Positions 8,160 through 15,246 of a stretch of 64,000 nucleotides of DNA are shown piece by piece. The stretch is from an uncultured Pseudomonadales bacterium (lineage in GTDB: Bacteria > Pseudomonadota > Gammaproteobacteria > Pseudomonadales > Azotimanducaceae). Positions within the stretch are counted from its first letter, which is position 1; every line of letters starts with the position of its first letter. The notes beneath the pieces are model-generated. The model had not been told where the DNA came from. It did not search any database and worked only from the letters and a program-made list of their open reading frames with translations. The DNA lies in contig CALSMJ010000006.1 in the NCBI GenBank assembly GCA_943787425.1, positions 1-64,000 of the forward strand. Direction: 5' to 3'. The position numbers and the translations under genes are program-made.

Positions 8160-8888
8160 ATGTTGATACGACAAGTGGCAGTTGCGGCAGTGGACCTGGT
8201 TCAAGCGGATGCAGCGTTGAAAGGGTTGTTCGGGGCAACCCACGCTTATACCGATCCAGGCGTTGGCGAGTTTGGGTTGCACAATACCGTGATTGCCACC
8301 GGCCAATCGTTTGTCGAGGTGGTATCGCCTCGGCCGTCGCAGGACCCAAGTATGACTGCGGCCGGGCGGATGCTGGTGCGGCGAGGCGGCGACTGTGGCT
8401 ATATGGTCTTGTTTCAAGTGGATGATTTGGCGCCGGTCAGGGCGCGGGTTGAGGCAGCGGGCATTCGAATGATTTGGGCAACCGAACGGCCCGAGGTATC
8501 GGCTTTTCATGTTCATCCAAAGGATGTTGGTGGGGCCATTGTCTCGTTCGATGAGATGCGCCCGGCGGACGATTGGGTTTGGGCTGGCCCAAATTGGCAG
8601 GCGCATCGTGCCGAAAAGACGGGTGATATAAGAAGCTGTTTGATCGAAGTGGATGATCCCGGTACCACTGCAGAGATTTGGGCCGACTTGCTCGGAACCC
8701 AGGTTGAGTATCGGGATGCTATGGCGGTTATTATTATGGACGACGGTGCTGAGGTCCTGTTTTCAAAAACCGTGGCGGAACTGCCGAGAGGGCTTATTGG
8801 CTTCAGTTTAGCGAGCCGGTTACCGGATCCGAGTATCAACACCAGCGTGCACCTGTGTGGCGTTGACATCGGTATTGTTACAGCTTAA
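8160..8888 (+). CDS. VOC-superfamily (glyoxalase-like) protein
   Basis: A 242-residue protein with two tandem VOC-like halves. The first half starts LIRQVAVAAVDLVQADAAL and includes GEFGLHNTVIATGQSFVEVVSP. The second half follows DIRSCLIEVDDPGTTAEIW. It resembles uncharacterised glyoxalase-like proteins rather than glyoxalase I. The ATG at 8160 is chosen because CGGAGG at 8147-8152 sits seven bases upstream; an earlier in-frame start at 8112 lies upstream of the candidate -10 box. The end is 19 bases from the convergent hydrolase gene. Confidence 0.8.
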   Translation: MLIRQVAVAAVDLVQADAALKGLFGATHAYTDPGVGEFGLHNTVIATGQSFVEVVSPRPSQDPSMTAAGRMLVRRGGDCGYMVLFQVDDLAPVRARVEAAGIRMIWATERPEVSAFHVHPKDVGGAIVSFDEMRPADDWVWAGPNWQAHRAEKTGDIRSCLIEVDDPGTTAEIWADLLGTQVEYRDAMAVIIMDDGAEVLFSKTVAELPRGLIGFSLASRLPDPSINTSVHLCGVDIGIVTA

Positions 8889-8907
8889 TTAAGCTGCGGC
8901 TGCAGGA

Positions 8908-10077
8908 TTAGGACGTGAGGCAGTTAACGGCTTTGCTGGATAGGCTGACGCCGCGTCGACCTTGGCGAAAAGGGTCGCGATCGTGACCATTCGTTAGGTA
9001 GACAAAACTAAGTCCTGAGGTGGGGTCAGCCCATGCAATTTGGCCTCCGGCGCCGCCATGACCAAAGCTTGTTGGCGCGCTGCCGTGGCCAAAGCCTCGA
9101 AGGTGTTGATCTCGCTCGCCCGCAATGACGATGCCAAGCCCGCGCAAAACATCGAACCCTAAGTAGGGGTCTTTTAAACCGTGGGTTCGAATGGCGCGAG
9201 CGTTGAGAACTGTTTCGGCCTGCCAGGGTACTCGCGAGAAATCGCTCGAGTCCTTTGAATAGCCTAAGAGCGCCTGATAAAACAGTGCCAAAGTTGCCGC
9301 TGACATAAACCCGCCACCACCGGGGATCGGGACTTCTCTGACTTCAGCCGTATTAAAATGATTGATAGCCGCTTCGGTAACCTCGCTTACCGGCGGCGGT
9401 TGCATTTTTCGCTCGGCATAGTCTTGCGCTGTGGGTGGGGCACCGACATGAGCAACGGGCACGATCTTATGGTGTTCGCTGCTCGGGCAACCCACAAACA
9501 GTTCGGTTAGGCCGAGGGGCTCGGCGATCTCTGTTTGAATCAACTCGGCGAAAGCGCGGCCATAGATTTGCTCGAGAATCTCAGCTAAGGCCCATAGGCT
9601 TGAAGTTGGGTGGTATACAAAGCGGCTACCGGGTGGCCATTCCAGCCGCCATTGCTGAAAGCGCGCCTGGCGTCGCTCAAAATCGAAGTACTCGGTCGGC
9701 CGAAAGGGCGCATTGGGAAAGCCCGCAGTGTGGGTGAGTAAATGCAGAACCGTAACCAGAGCTTTATCGCCTTGCTTAAAGGCTGGAATCCAGTTCGCCA
9801 CGGGGGCGTCCAGTGCTAAGGCCCCATTCTGAATGGCTAACCAGGATAGCGCGGACGTAATCGCTTTGGTTGCTGAGAAAACGGGATACAGGGCCTGGTT
9901 GCTGGCTGCCCCGAAGGTTTCGAAAGCAATCAGTTGGCCTCGGTAGGCCAGCGCAAATTGTGCGGATGGCAGAAGACCTGTTTCGATCTCTTGTCGGACC
10001 CGGGCCCTGAGGATCTCAAAAGCGCTGGGGTCAATTGCGTCGGGCAAGGCCCTGGTATCGTCTTGGTCATCGGTCAT
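8908..10077 (-). CDS. Serine hydrolase, beta-lactamase/EstB fold
   Basis: About 389 residues of the class-C beta-lactamase/esterase family. FSATKAITSALSWLAIQ carries the SxxK nucleophile and lysine. LLTHTAGFPNAPF is the usual segment after it, VYHPTSSLWALAEILE sits where the YxN motif is expected (Tyr present, Asn not), and FGHGGAGGQIAWADP is the HGG box. No signal peptide is visible, which favours a cytosolic esterase or lactonase over an antibiotic-inactivating lactamase. The start at 10077 (MTDDQDD) is a judgement: the frame runs to a TTG at 10167, and neither start has a strong ribosome site. Confidence 0.82.
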   Translation of the reverse strand: MTDDQDDTRALPDAIDPSAFEILRARVRQEIETGLLPSAQFALAYRGQLIAFETFGAASNQALYPVFSATKAITSALSWLAIQNGALALDAPVANWIPAFKQGDKALVTVLHLLTHTAGFPNAPFRPTEYFDFERRQARFQQWRLEWPPGSRFVYHPTSSLWALAEILEQIYGRAFAELIQTEIAEPLGLTELFVGCPSSEHHKIVPVAHVGAPPTAQDYAERKMQPPPVSEVTEAAINHFNTAEVREVPIPGGGGFMSAATLALFYQALLGYSKDSSDFSRVPWQAETVLNARAIRTHGLKDPYLGFDVLRGLGIVIAGERDQHLRGFGHGSAPTSFGHGGAGGQIAWADPTSGLSFVYLTNGHDRDPFRQGRRGVSLSSKAVNCLTS

Positions 10078-10270
10078 AGGGGGCTTCTGAACGTTAAAGA
10101 TAAAATAGTAGCACGCAATGCACGCCGCCGCGTGCAGTCTGATTTTTAGGTTGTTTGGGTAGGGCAAAGACCTACGAGGGATCGCTGCTGTGATAACGCA
10201 TAAGGGCGGCAGCCTCGCACACCTGGAACACGATCAGGGTTCAACATCGATTCTCCACAGATCAGCATTA

Positions 10271-10276
10271 AAGGAG
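10271..10276 (+). promoter_or_regulatory. Ribosome binding site of the double-glycine peptide gene
   Basis: AAGGAG lies five bases before the ATG at 10282. It is nearly ideal and supports translation of the short gene that follows. No convincing -35/-10 pair could be picked out in the 200 bases between the divergent hydrolase and this site. Confidence 0.7.
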
Positions 10277-10281
10277 CAATC

Positions 10282-10446
10282 ATGCGAACACTTATGGATG
10301 AGGAGCTACAAGATGTACAAGGGGGCTTAGACTTGGTCGATGCGGCAGCAATGATCGCATCTGTTGCCACATTTTCACCGGTGACGATGGCGTTTGGTTA
10401 TCCGATTGCGGCCGCGCTCATCACAATCGACGTCTTGTCCGAATAA
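10282..10446 (+). CDS. Double-glycine leader peptide (bacteriocin-like, 54 aa)
   Basis: A 54-residue precursor. The first 15 residues, MRTLMDEELQDVQGG, match the double-glycine leader pattern at every conserved place: Leu at -12, Glu at -8, Leu at -7, Val at -4, Gly-Gly at -2/-1. Such leaders are cut by C39 peptidases while ABC transporters export the core. The predicted core (residues 16-54, 39 aa) is hydrophobic with small-residue helix patches (AAAMIASVA, PIAAAL), has Asp17, Asp20, Asp50 and Glu54, and has no Lys, Arg, His or Cys. It therefore cannot form disulfides or lanthionines, and its negative charge is unusual for a bacteriocin. AAGGAG supports the start. No immunity gene, modification enzyme or C39 transporter is adjacent. 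Function as bacteriocin, signal or other exported peptide is inference. Confidence 0.72.
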   Translation: MRTLMDEELQDVQGGLDLVDAAAMIASVATFSPVTMAFGYPIAAALITIDVLSE

Positions 10447-10454
10447 TTTCACCT

Positions 10455-10496
10455 CAAAAAAAAGCGGGGATCTGGCTGCTTGCTGGATCCCCGCTT
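10455..10496 (-). terminator. Rho-independent terminator of the pnt operon
   Basis: A perfect 11-base stem (AAGCGGGGATC at 10462-10472 with GATCCCCGCTT at 10486-10496) has a 13-base loop. Read on the minus strand it is followed by a run of eight T. It lies between the convergent peptide gene and pntB. On the plus strand the hairpin also follows the peptide stop by 15 bases but lacks a good T run. Confidence 0.88.
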
Positions 10497-10530
10497 GGAT
10501 TGTACTAAGGCGTTAAGTCGGGGCGAGCGC

Positions 10531-11901
10531 CTAGCCAAATTCGCCGATAACGCCTGAGATACTCTCTTTTGCATCACCGAACAACATTCTCGTGTTGTCA
10601 CCAAAGAAGAGCGGGTTATCAACGCCTGAGAAGCCTGAGGCCATAGAGCGCTTGAGAACGAACACCGTACGCGCCTGATCAACATTGATGATCGGCATAC
10701 CGTAAATCGGGCTATCCGGGTCTTGGCGCGCGCTGGGGTTGACCACGTCATTGGCGCCAATCACGATAGCAACGTCAACATTTTCGATGCGCGGGTTAAT
10801 ATCGTCCATTTCAACCAGCTGCTCATACGGCACGTCAGCCTCTGCCAACAGCACGTTCATATGACCAGGCATCCGACCAGCAACGGGGTGAATCGCGTAG
10901 GAGACCTCGCAGCCGTTTGCTTCAAGGATCTTCCCAAGTTCTTTCACCACATGCTGGGCTTGGGCTACAGCCATGCCGTAACCTGGGACGAAGCAGACGT
11001 TCGAGGCGGCTTCCAAAATATAATAAGCGTCTTCAACTGAGATCGGCTTGACTTCGCCCTCAACCGCTTTGGCGGTCTTGGCGGCACCGAATCCGCTAAA
11101 AAGAACGTTAGCTAAGGAACGGTTCATCGCCTTACACATGATATTGGTCAGAATGATGCCGGAGGCACCGACCAACGCGCCCGCAACGATGAGAATATTG
11201 TTGCCGACCGCAAAACCAGCCGCGCAAGCCGCGATACCGGAATAACTGTTCAATAAGGAAATCACAACGGGCATGTCGGCGCCGCCAATCGGTATTACGG
11301 CCATTACGCCGAGCAGCAATGCCAACCCGAGTAGGGCATAAAGGTAAACCGAAGTCGCGGAGGGCTCCATGCAGAAAAGAAAGGCGCAGGCCACGATGGC
11401 AAGCAAAAGGGCGCTATTGAGAACGCGTTGACCTGAAAAGACCAATGCTGCGCTATTAATGCGTTCGCTCAGCTTGCCATAGGCAATTAAGCTGCCGGTA
11501 AAGGTCAAACCGCCAATCAAGATCGCCAGGACAATGGTCGCGGCGGTGAACGTTGGAACGACTTCGCCTTCAGAATAATACAAGGTTGCCCAACCGACCA
11601 AGAGGCTGGACGCGCCGCCGGAACCATTAAACAGGGCCACGAGTTCTGGCATGCTGGTCATTGCAACCAACCGTGCTGAGAGCGTTCCAATGAGTGCGCC
11701 AACCAAAATACCAACAATGATTACTTCATAACTGACCGCCTGACTGCCGATCAAGCCCGCGATCACGGCAATGAGCATGGCCATCGAGGAGAACGCATTA
11801 CCGCGTCGAGCCGTAGCCGGTGAGCCGAGCATCTTGAGTCCGAAAATAAATAAGGCTGCGGCGACGATGTAGGCCAGATTTGTATAAATTTCAATATCCA
11901 T
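10531..11901 (-). CDS. pntB: NAD(P) transhydrogenase subunit beta
   Basis: A 456-residue PntB. About nine membrane segments (residues 1-260) form part of the proton channel. The NADP(H)-binding domain III (about 280-456) includes VPGYGMAVAQAQH, the hallmark GYGMAVAQAQ loop, and AIHPVAGRMPGHMNVLLAEA, GANDVVNPSAR and VLKRSMASGFSGVDN. The enzyme couples hydride transfer from NADH to NADP+ with proton uptake across the inner membrane and supplies NADPH. It is the last gene of the pnt operon, two bases after pntAB, and is followed by the terminator at 10455-10496. Confidence 0.96.
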   Translation of the reverse strand: MDIEIYTNLAYIVAAALFIFGLKMLGSPATARRGNAFSSMAMLIAVIAGLIGSQAVSYEVIIVGILVGALIGTLSARLVAMTSMPELVALFNGSGGASSLLVGWATLYYSEGEVVPTFTAATIVLAILIGGLTFTGSLIAYGKLSERINSAALVFSGQRVLNSALLLAIVACAFLFCMEPSATSVYLYALLGLALLLGVMAVIPIGGADMPVVISLLNSYSGIAACAAGFAVGNNILIVAGALVGASGIILTNIMCKAMNRSLANVLFSGFGAAKTAKAVEGEVKPISVEDAYYILEAASNVCFVPGYGMAVAQAQHVVKELGKILEANGCEVSYAIHPVAGRMPGHMNVLLAEADVPYEQLVEMDDINPRIENVDVAIVIGANDVVNPSARQDPDSPIYGMPIINVDQARTVFVLKRSMASGFSGVDNPLFFGDNTRMLFGDAKESISGVIGEFG

Positions 11902-11903
11902 GA

Positions 11904-12188
11904 TTACTGCCCTCGCTTACTTTTGAACATACCGAGCATGCGATCGGTCACGAGGTAACCACCGATGACGTTGATGGTTGCAAAGGCGACAGCGGCGCCG
12001 CCCAACCAGCTGGCCATATCATTATCGGTTGCGCCAGCGGCTAAAAAGGCGCCGGCTAGAGTGATCCCGGAGATCGCGTTCGCGCCGGACATCAAGGGCG
12101 TGTGAAGGGTTGCAGGCACTTTTGAAATCAATTCAAAGCCCAGAAACACCGATAGCACAAGAATGAATGTAAGAAATATAATATCCAT
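11904..12188 (-). CDS. pntAB: NAD(P) transhydrogenase subunit alpha, membrane part
   Basis: A 94-residue membrane protein equal to domain IIa of the transhydrogenase. It has three hydrophobic segments, with the typical SKVPATLHTPLMSGANAISG loop. It is encoded separately from the NAD-binding part, as in the three-polypeptide enzymes of Rhodospirillum and relatives, whereas E. coli fuses the two. It is separated from pntB and pntAA by only a few bases each, so the three are co-transcribed. Confidence 0.95.
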   Translation of the reverse strand: MDIIFLTFILVLSVFLGFELISKVPATLHTPLMSGANAISGITLAGAFLAAGATDNDMASWLGGAAVAFATINVIGGYLVTDRMLGMFKSKRGQ

Positions 12189-12191
12189 GAT

Positions 12192-13334
12192 TTAGGCTCC
12201 CTGACCTCGTATCGATTGAATTGCTGCATTCACCAGAGCGCCGCCATGGGTAATCACGCAACCTTGTAAAATATCGTCCTCCATATCCAAGTTAAAATGC
12301 TTGGCTTCCGTGTCCCAGTACTCCGAGACCAGATTCACGAGATTTGACGAGTACATCTGGCTGGCATCCTTGCAGACCTGAGCTGGTAGGTTGGCCATGC
12401 CAATAATTGAAACACCGTTTACATCGACGGTCTGATCTGGCGCTGATCCTTCGACATTGCCGCCCGAATCAACGGCCATATCGACGATCACGCCGCCCGG
12501 CTTCATCGCGGCAACCATGTCTGCGGTCACGATTCGAGGTGCGGGGCGACCGAACAATTGCGCTGTCGTGATGACGATATCGGCTTGGCTGATAACATCT
12601 TTCATGCCCAAGCGCTGCAATTCGAGTTGTTCTGGCGTCAGCGCATTGGCATAGCCATCTTTCGTTTGCCCCGTCTCGCCAAGGTCAATTTCCACGAATT
12701 TCGCGCCAAGCGATTGCACCTGCTCTGCCACGACCGCCCGAGTGTCGAAGGCCTCAACGCGTGCGCCGAGTCGTTTGGCCGTCGCAATGGCCTGCAAACC
12801 AGCAACCCCTGCGCCAATCACGAATACACGAGCCGGGCTCAGGGTTCCAGCGGGGGTCATCATCATAGGCAGAATTCGGTCTAACTGTTGGGCTGCAAGG
12901 ATGACCATGACGTACCCGGCAAGGTTGGCTTGCGAGCTGAGCGCGTCCATCTTTTGAGCACGGGTGGTGCGCGGGATCATTTCCATACTGATCGCCGTAA
13001 TATTGGCAGCCGCAAGCGCATCAACGAGGCCCGCTTCGTTGTAGGGGTCGAGATAGCTGACGTGAATCGCGCCAGACTTGAGCTTGGCAACATCCTCTAA
13101 ACTCGGTTTGCGAACCCGCAGGACCAGGTCAGCGTTTGCAAGCAGCGCTGTTTGGTCGCTTTGAATCTGCGCGCCAACGGCTTCGTAGTCGGCATCGGCG
13201 TAGCCTGAGCGCAGTCCCGCGCCAGACTCAATATGAACCTCTAGGCCCGCACGGACCAATTTTTTGGCTGCATCTGGAATCAACGCGACGCGTCGCTCGC
13301 TGGGCAGGGATTCAGATGGAACGGCGATCTGCAT
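12192..13334 (-). CDS. pntAA: NAD(P) transhydrogenase subunit alpha, NAD-binding part
   Basis: A 380-residue soluble domain I of transhydrogenase, related to alanine dehydrogenase. It starts MQIAVPSESLPSERRVALIP. The mobile-loop and Rossmann regions are recognisable: VFVIGAGVAGLQAIATAKRLGA (GxGxxG) followed by VEAFDTR, then KPGGVIVDMAVDSGGN. It binds NADH and docks onto the PntB domain III. The ATG at 13334 has AAGGA upstream and gives the canonical N-terminus; an in-frame start 18 bases earlier is less likely. It is the first gene of the operon. Confidence 0.95.
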   Translation of the reverse strand: MQIAVPSESLPSERRVALIPDAAKKLVRAGLEVHIESGAGLRSGYADADYEAVGAQIQSDQTALLANADLVLRVRKPSLEDVAKLKSGAIHVSYLDPYNEAGLVDALAAANITAISMEMIPRTTRAQKMDALSSQANLAGYVMVILAAQQLDRILPMMMTPAGTLSPARVFVIGAGVAGLQAIATAKRLGARVEAFDTRAVVAEQVQSLGAKFVEIDLGETGQTKDGYANALTPEQLELQRLGMKDVISQADIVITTAQLFGRPAPRIVTADMVAAMKPGGVIVDMAVDSGGNVEGSAPDQTVDVNGVSIIGMANLPAQVCKDASQMYSSNLVNLVSEYWDTEAKHFNLDMEDDILQGCVITHGGALVNAAIQSIRGQGA

Positions 13335-13689
13335 AATGAAGTCCTTGTACAAATAAAACGCTGGGTGGAGGCTTATTGAATGAGCACAAGGGGCGTTGCG
13401 CTGATCCGGTTGTCGGCCGTGAATGCCATCGAAAATAGCATGTTCTAATAGGTCTTGCTAGATTTGTCTCGGTTGTTATTGGAAATCGCTGAAATTGTTG
13501 AGGCTGGCCAGCGGTTTAGGCCGGATCATCCCCTCAGTTGGGCGCAAGCGGTGGATGGACTATTCTCGCGCAAGGCTTTGGATGGGCCCTTGTCTCGATA
13601 TCGGCGCCGGGTTTGTTTTATGCTGTGCTGACAAGCGGATCTGCAGAATTGGATTCGGTTCGTTGTCGCGTTTTTTAGGAGGCTAAACC
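13335..13689. other. Divergent intergenic region between pntAA and the carboxyltransferase
   Basis: A 355-base gap holding the promoters of two divergent transcripts. AGGAGG at about 13678 is the carboxyltransferase ribosome site. A 22-codon ORF (13380-13448, MSTRGVALIRL...) follows GGTGGAGG and could be a leader peptide, but nothing else supports it. No clear hairpin or operator is seen. Confidence 0.4.
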
Positions 13690-15246
13690 ATGTCTTGGGA
13701 AAAAGAAGTTCTAGAAATTGAGCACCGAAAGGCGTTGGCGTTAGCCCAGGGCGGTCCGGAGGCGATTGCGCTTCAGCATGCGAAAGGGCGATTAACCATT
13801 CGAGAACGAATCGATGCGGTCTTAGACGTTGGAACCTTCGTCGAGCACGGCCCCGGTGCCGGATTTGCAACCCAGTCAGAGGCGGGGGATATCACAGACT
13901 TTAGTCCAGCGAACTATGTGGTTGGATTTGGCGCGGTACGGGGCCGGCAAGTGGTTGTCGGGGGTGAAGACTTTACGCTGAAGGGCGGCTCGCCGAATGC
14001 AGCCGGGTTGCGCAAGAGCGTCTATGCTGAAGAGTTGGCCCTACATTATAAAGTCCCGCTGATGCGGTTGCTCGAAGGTGGCGGCGGCAGTGTGTCAACG
14101 CCGACTGGGTCTGGACCAAAAACAGTCGGCTCGCCGGTATTTGCCGAGCCACGCTTTAAAGTGATCGCCGATACCCTTGGGGTCGTGCCGGTTGTTTCAG
14201 CAGCATTAGGGCCGGTGGCGGGCTTTCCAGCTGGTCGTCTGGCCGCCTCTCATTTTTCTGTAATGGTGAAGGACGTGTCACAAGTTATGGTTGCAGGGCC
14301 GGCTTTGGTTGAGCGCGCCCTTGGACGACGATTGAGTAAAGAAGCGTTGGGTGGGTACCGTATTCATGAAAAGAGCGGCGTGGTCGATGCGGTGGTCGAA
14401 TCCGAAGCAGACGCTTTTGCGGCAATGCGACAGTTTTTGAGCTATTTGCCCCAGAGCATCTATGAGGTGCCGGAACGAGCGAGCTGCGAGGATCCGGTTG
14501 ACCGAGCGGACGAGGCGCTTTTGAGCATTGTGCCCCGGGACGTCAGACGGCCTTTTGACATGCGTCAGGTCATTGCAAGGGTGGTTGATGCGCAGTCGTT
14601 TTTTGAACTCGCACCAAAATATGGACGGGGCCAAATCATCGGGCTGGCTCGGCTAAATGGCCTACCAGTGGGGGTGATCGCCAATGATTGTCGGCACTAT
14701 GCGGGTGCCATGACGGCCTCGGGGTCGCAAAAAGCCAAGCGGATGATGGAGCTGTGTGAAACCTTCCACCTGCCGATCGTTAACTTTTTAGATGAACCGG
14801 GCTTCATGCTTGGCCCGGATGCGGAAGCTTTAGGGACCATTCGGTATGGCATGAGCGCCGTTGCGGCCGCTGTGCAATCAACGGTACCCTGGGCCACCGT
14901 CGCCATTCACAAAGCGTTCGGCGTGGCGTCGGCTGCGCATTTTGCGCCCAACACCTACAAATTGGCCTGGCCGTCGTATGAGTTAGGGGCCTTACCGGTG
15001 CAGGGCGGCGTCGCGGTTGCCTTTCGACGTGAGATTGAGGCCTCAGCGGATCCGGAGGCAACCCGGGCAGAACTTGAAGCAAAGCTCCTTGCGAGCCGCT
15101 CGCCTTTTCCTTTAATGGAAAGCTTTTCGCTGCATGAACTGATCGACCCAAGACAAACAAGGCTTAAATTATGCCAATGGACACAATGGATCGAGCCGGG
15201 TTTAGCGGCGCTCAAAGGCCCGGCGACCTGGGGTTACCGGCCTTGA
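13690..15246 (+). CDS. Acyl-CoA carboxylase carboxyltransferase (beta) subunit
   Basis: A 518-residue carboxyltransferase of the propionyl-/methylcrotonyl-CoA carboxylase beta family. Two crotonase-like halves are present. The N-half has GRLTIRERIDAVLDVGTFVEHG and the CoA-site glycine loop LLEGGGGSVST. The C-half has RGQIIGLARLNGLPVGVIAND, VNFLDEPGFMLGPDAE and AIHKAFGVASAAHF. It transfers CO2 from carboxybiotin to an acyl-CoA; the substrate is not predictable. No biotin carboxylase or biotin-carrier gene is adjacent, so its partner must lie elsewhere or be shared. An AGGAGG ribosome site supports the start. The 3' end overlaps the DsbD-type gene. Confidence 0.9.
   Translation: MSWEKEVLEIEHRKALALAQGGPEAIALQHAKGRLTIRERIDAVLDVGTFVEHGPGAGFATQSEAGDITDFSPANYVVGFGAVRGRQVVVGGEDFTLKGGSPNAAGLRKSVYAEELALHYKVPLMRLLEGGGGSVSTPTGSGPKTVGSPVFAEPRFKVIADTLGVVPVVSAALGPVAGFPAGRLAASHFSVMVKDVSQVMVAGPALVERALGRRLSKEALGGYRIHEKSGVVDAVVESEADAFAAMRQFLSYLPQSIYEVPERASCEDPVDRADEALLSIVPRDVRRPFDMRQVIARVVDAQSFFELAPKYGRGQIIGLARLNGLPVGVIANDCRHYAGAMTASGSQKAKRMMELCETFHLPIVNFLDEPGFMLGPDAEALGTIRYGMSAVAAAVQSTVPWATVAIHKAFGVASAAHFAPNTYKLAWPSYELGALPVQGGVAVAFRREIEASADPEATRAELEAKLLASRSPFPLMESFSLHELIDPRQTRLKLCQWTQWIEPGLAALKGPATWGYRP

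Noticed and set aside
8908..10077. Beta-lactamase conferring drug resistance
   Set aside because: The YxN motif is not conserved and there is no signal peptide, so an esterase-like hydrolase is more likely.
13380..13448. 22-codon ORF before the carboxyltransferase as a leader peptide gene
   Set aside because: It has a possible ribosome site, but no run of regulatory codons and no attenuator hairpin follows.
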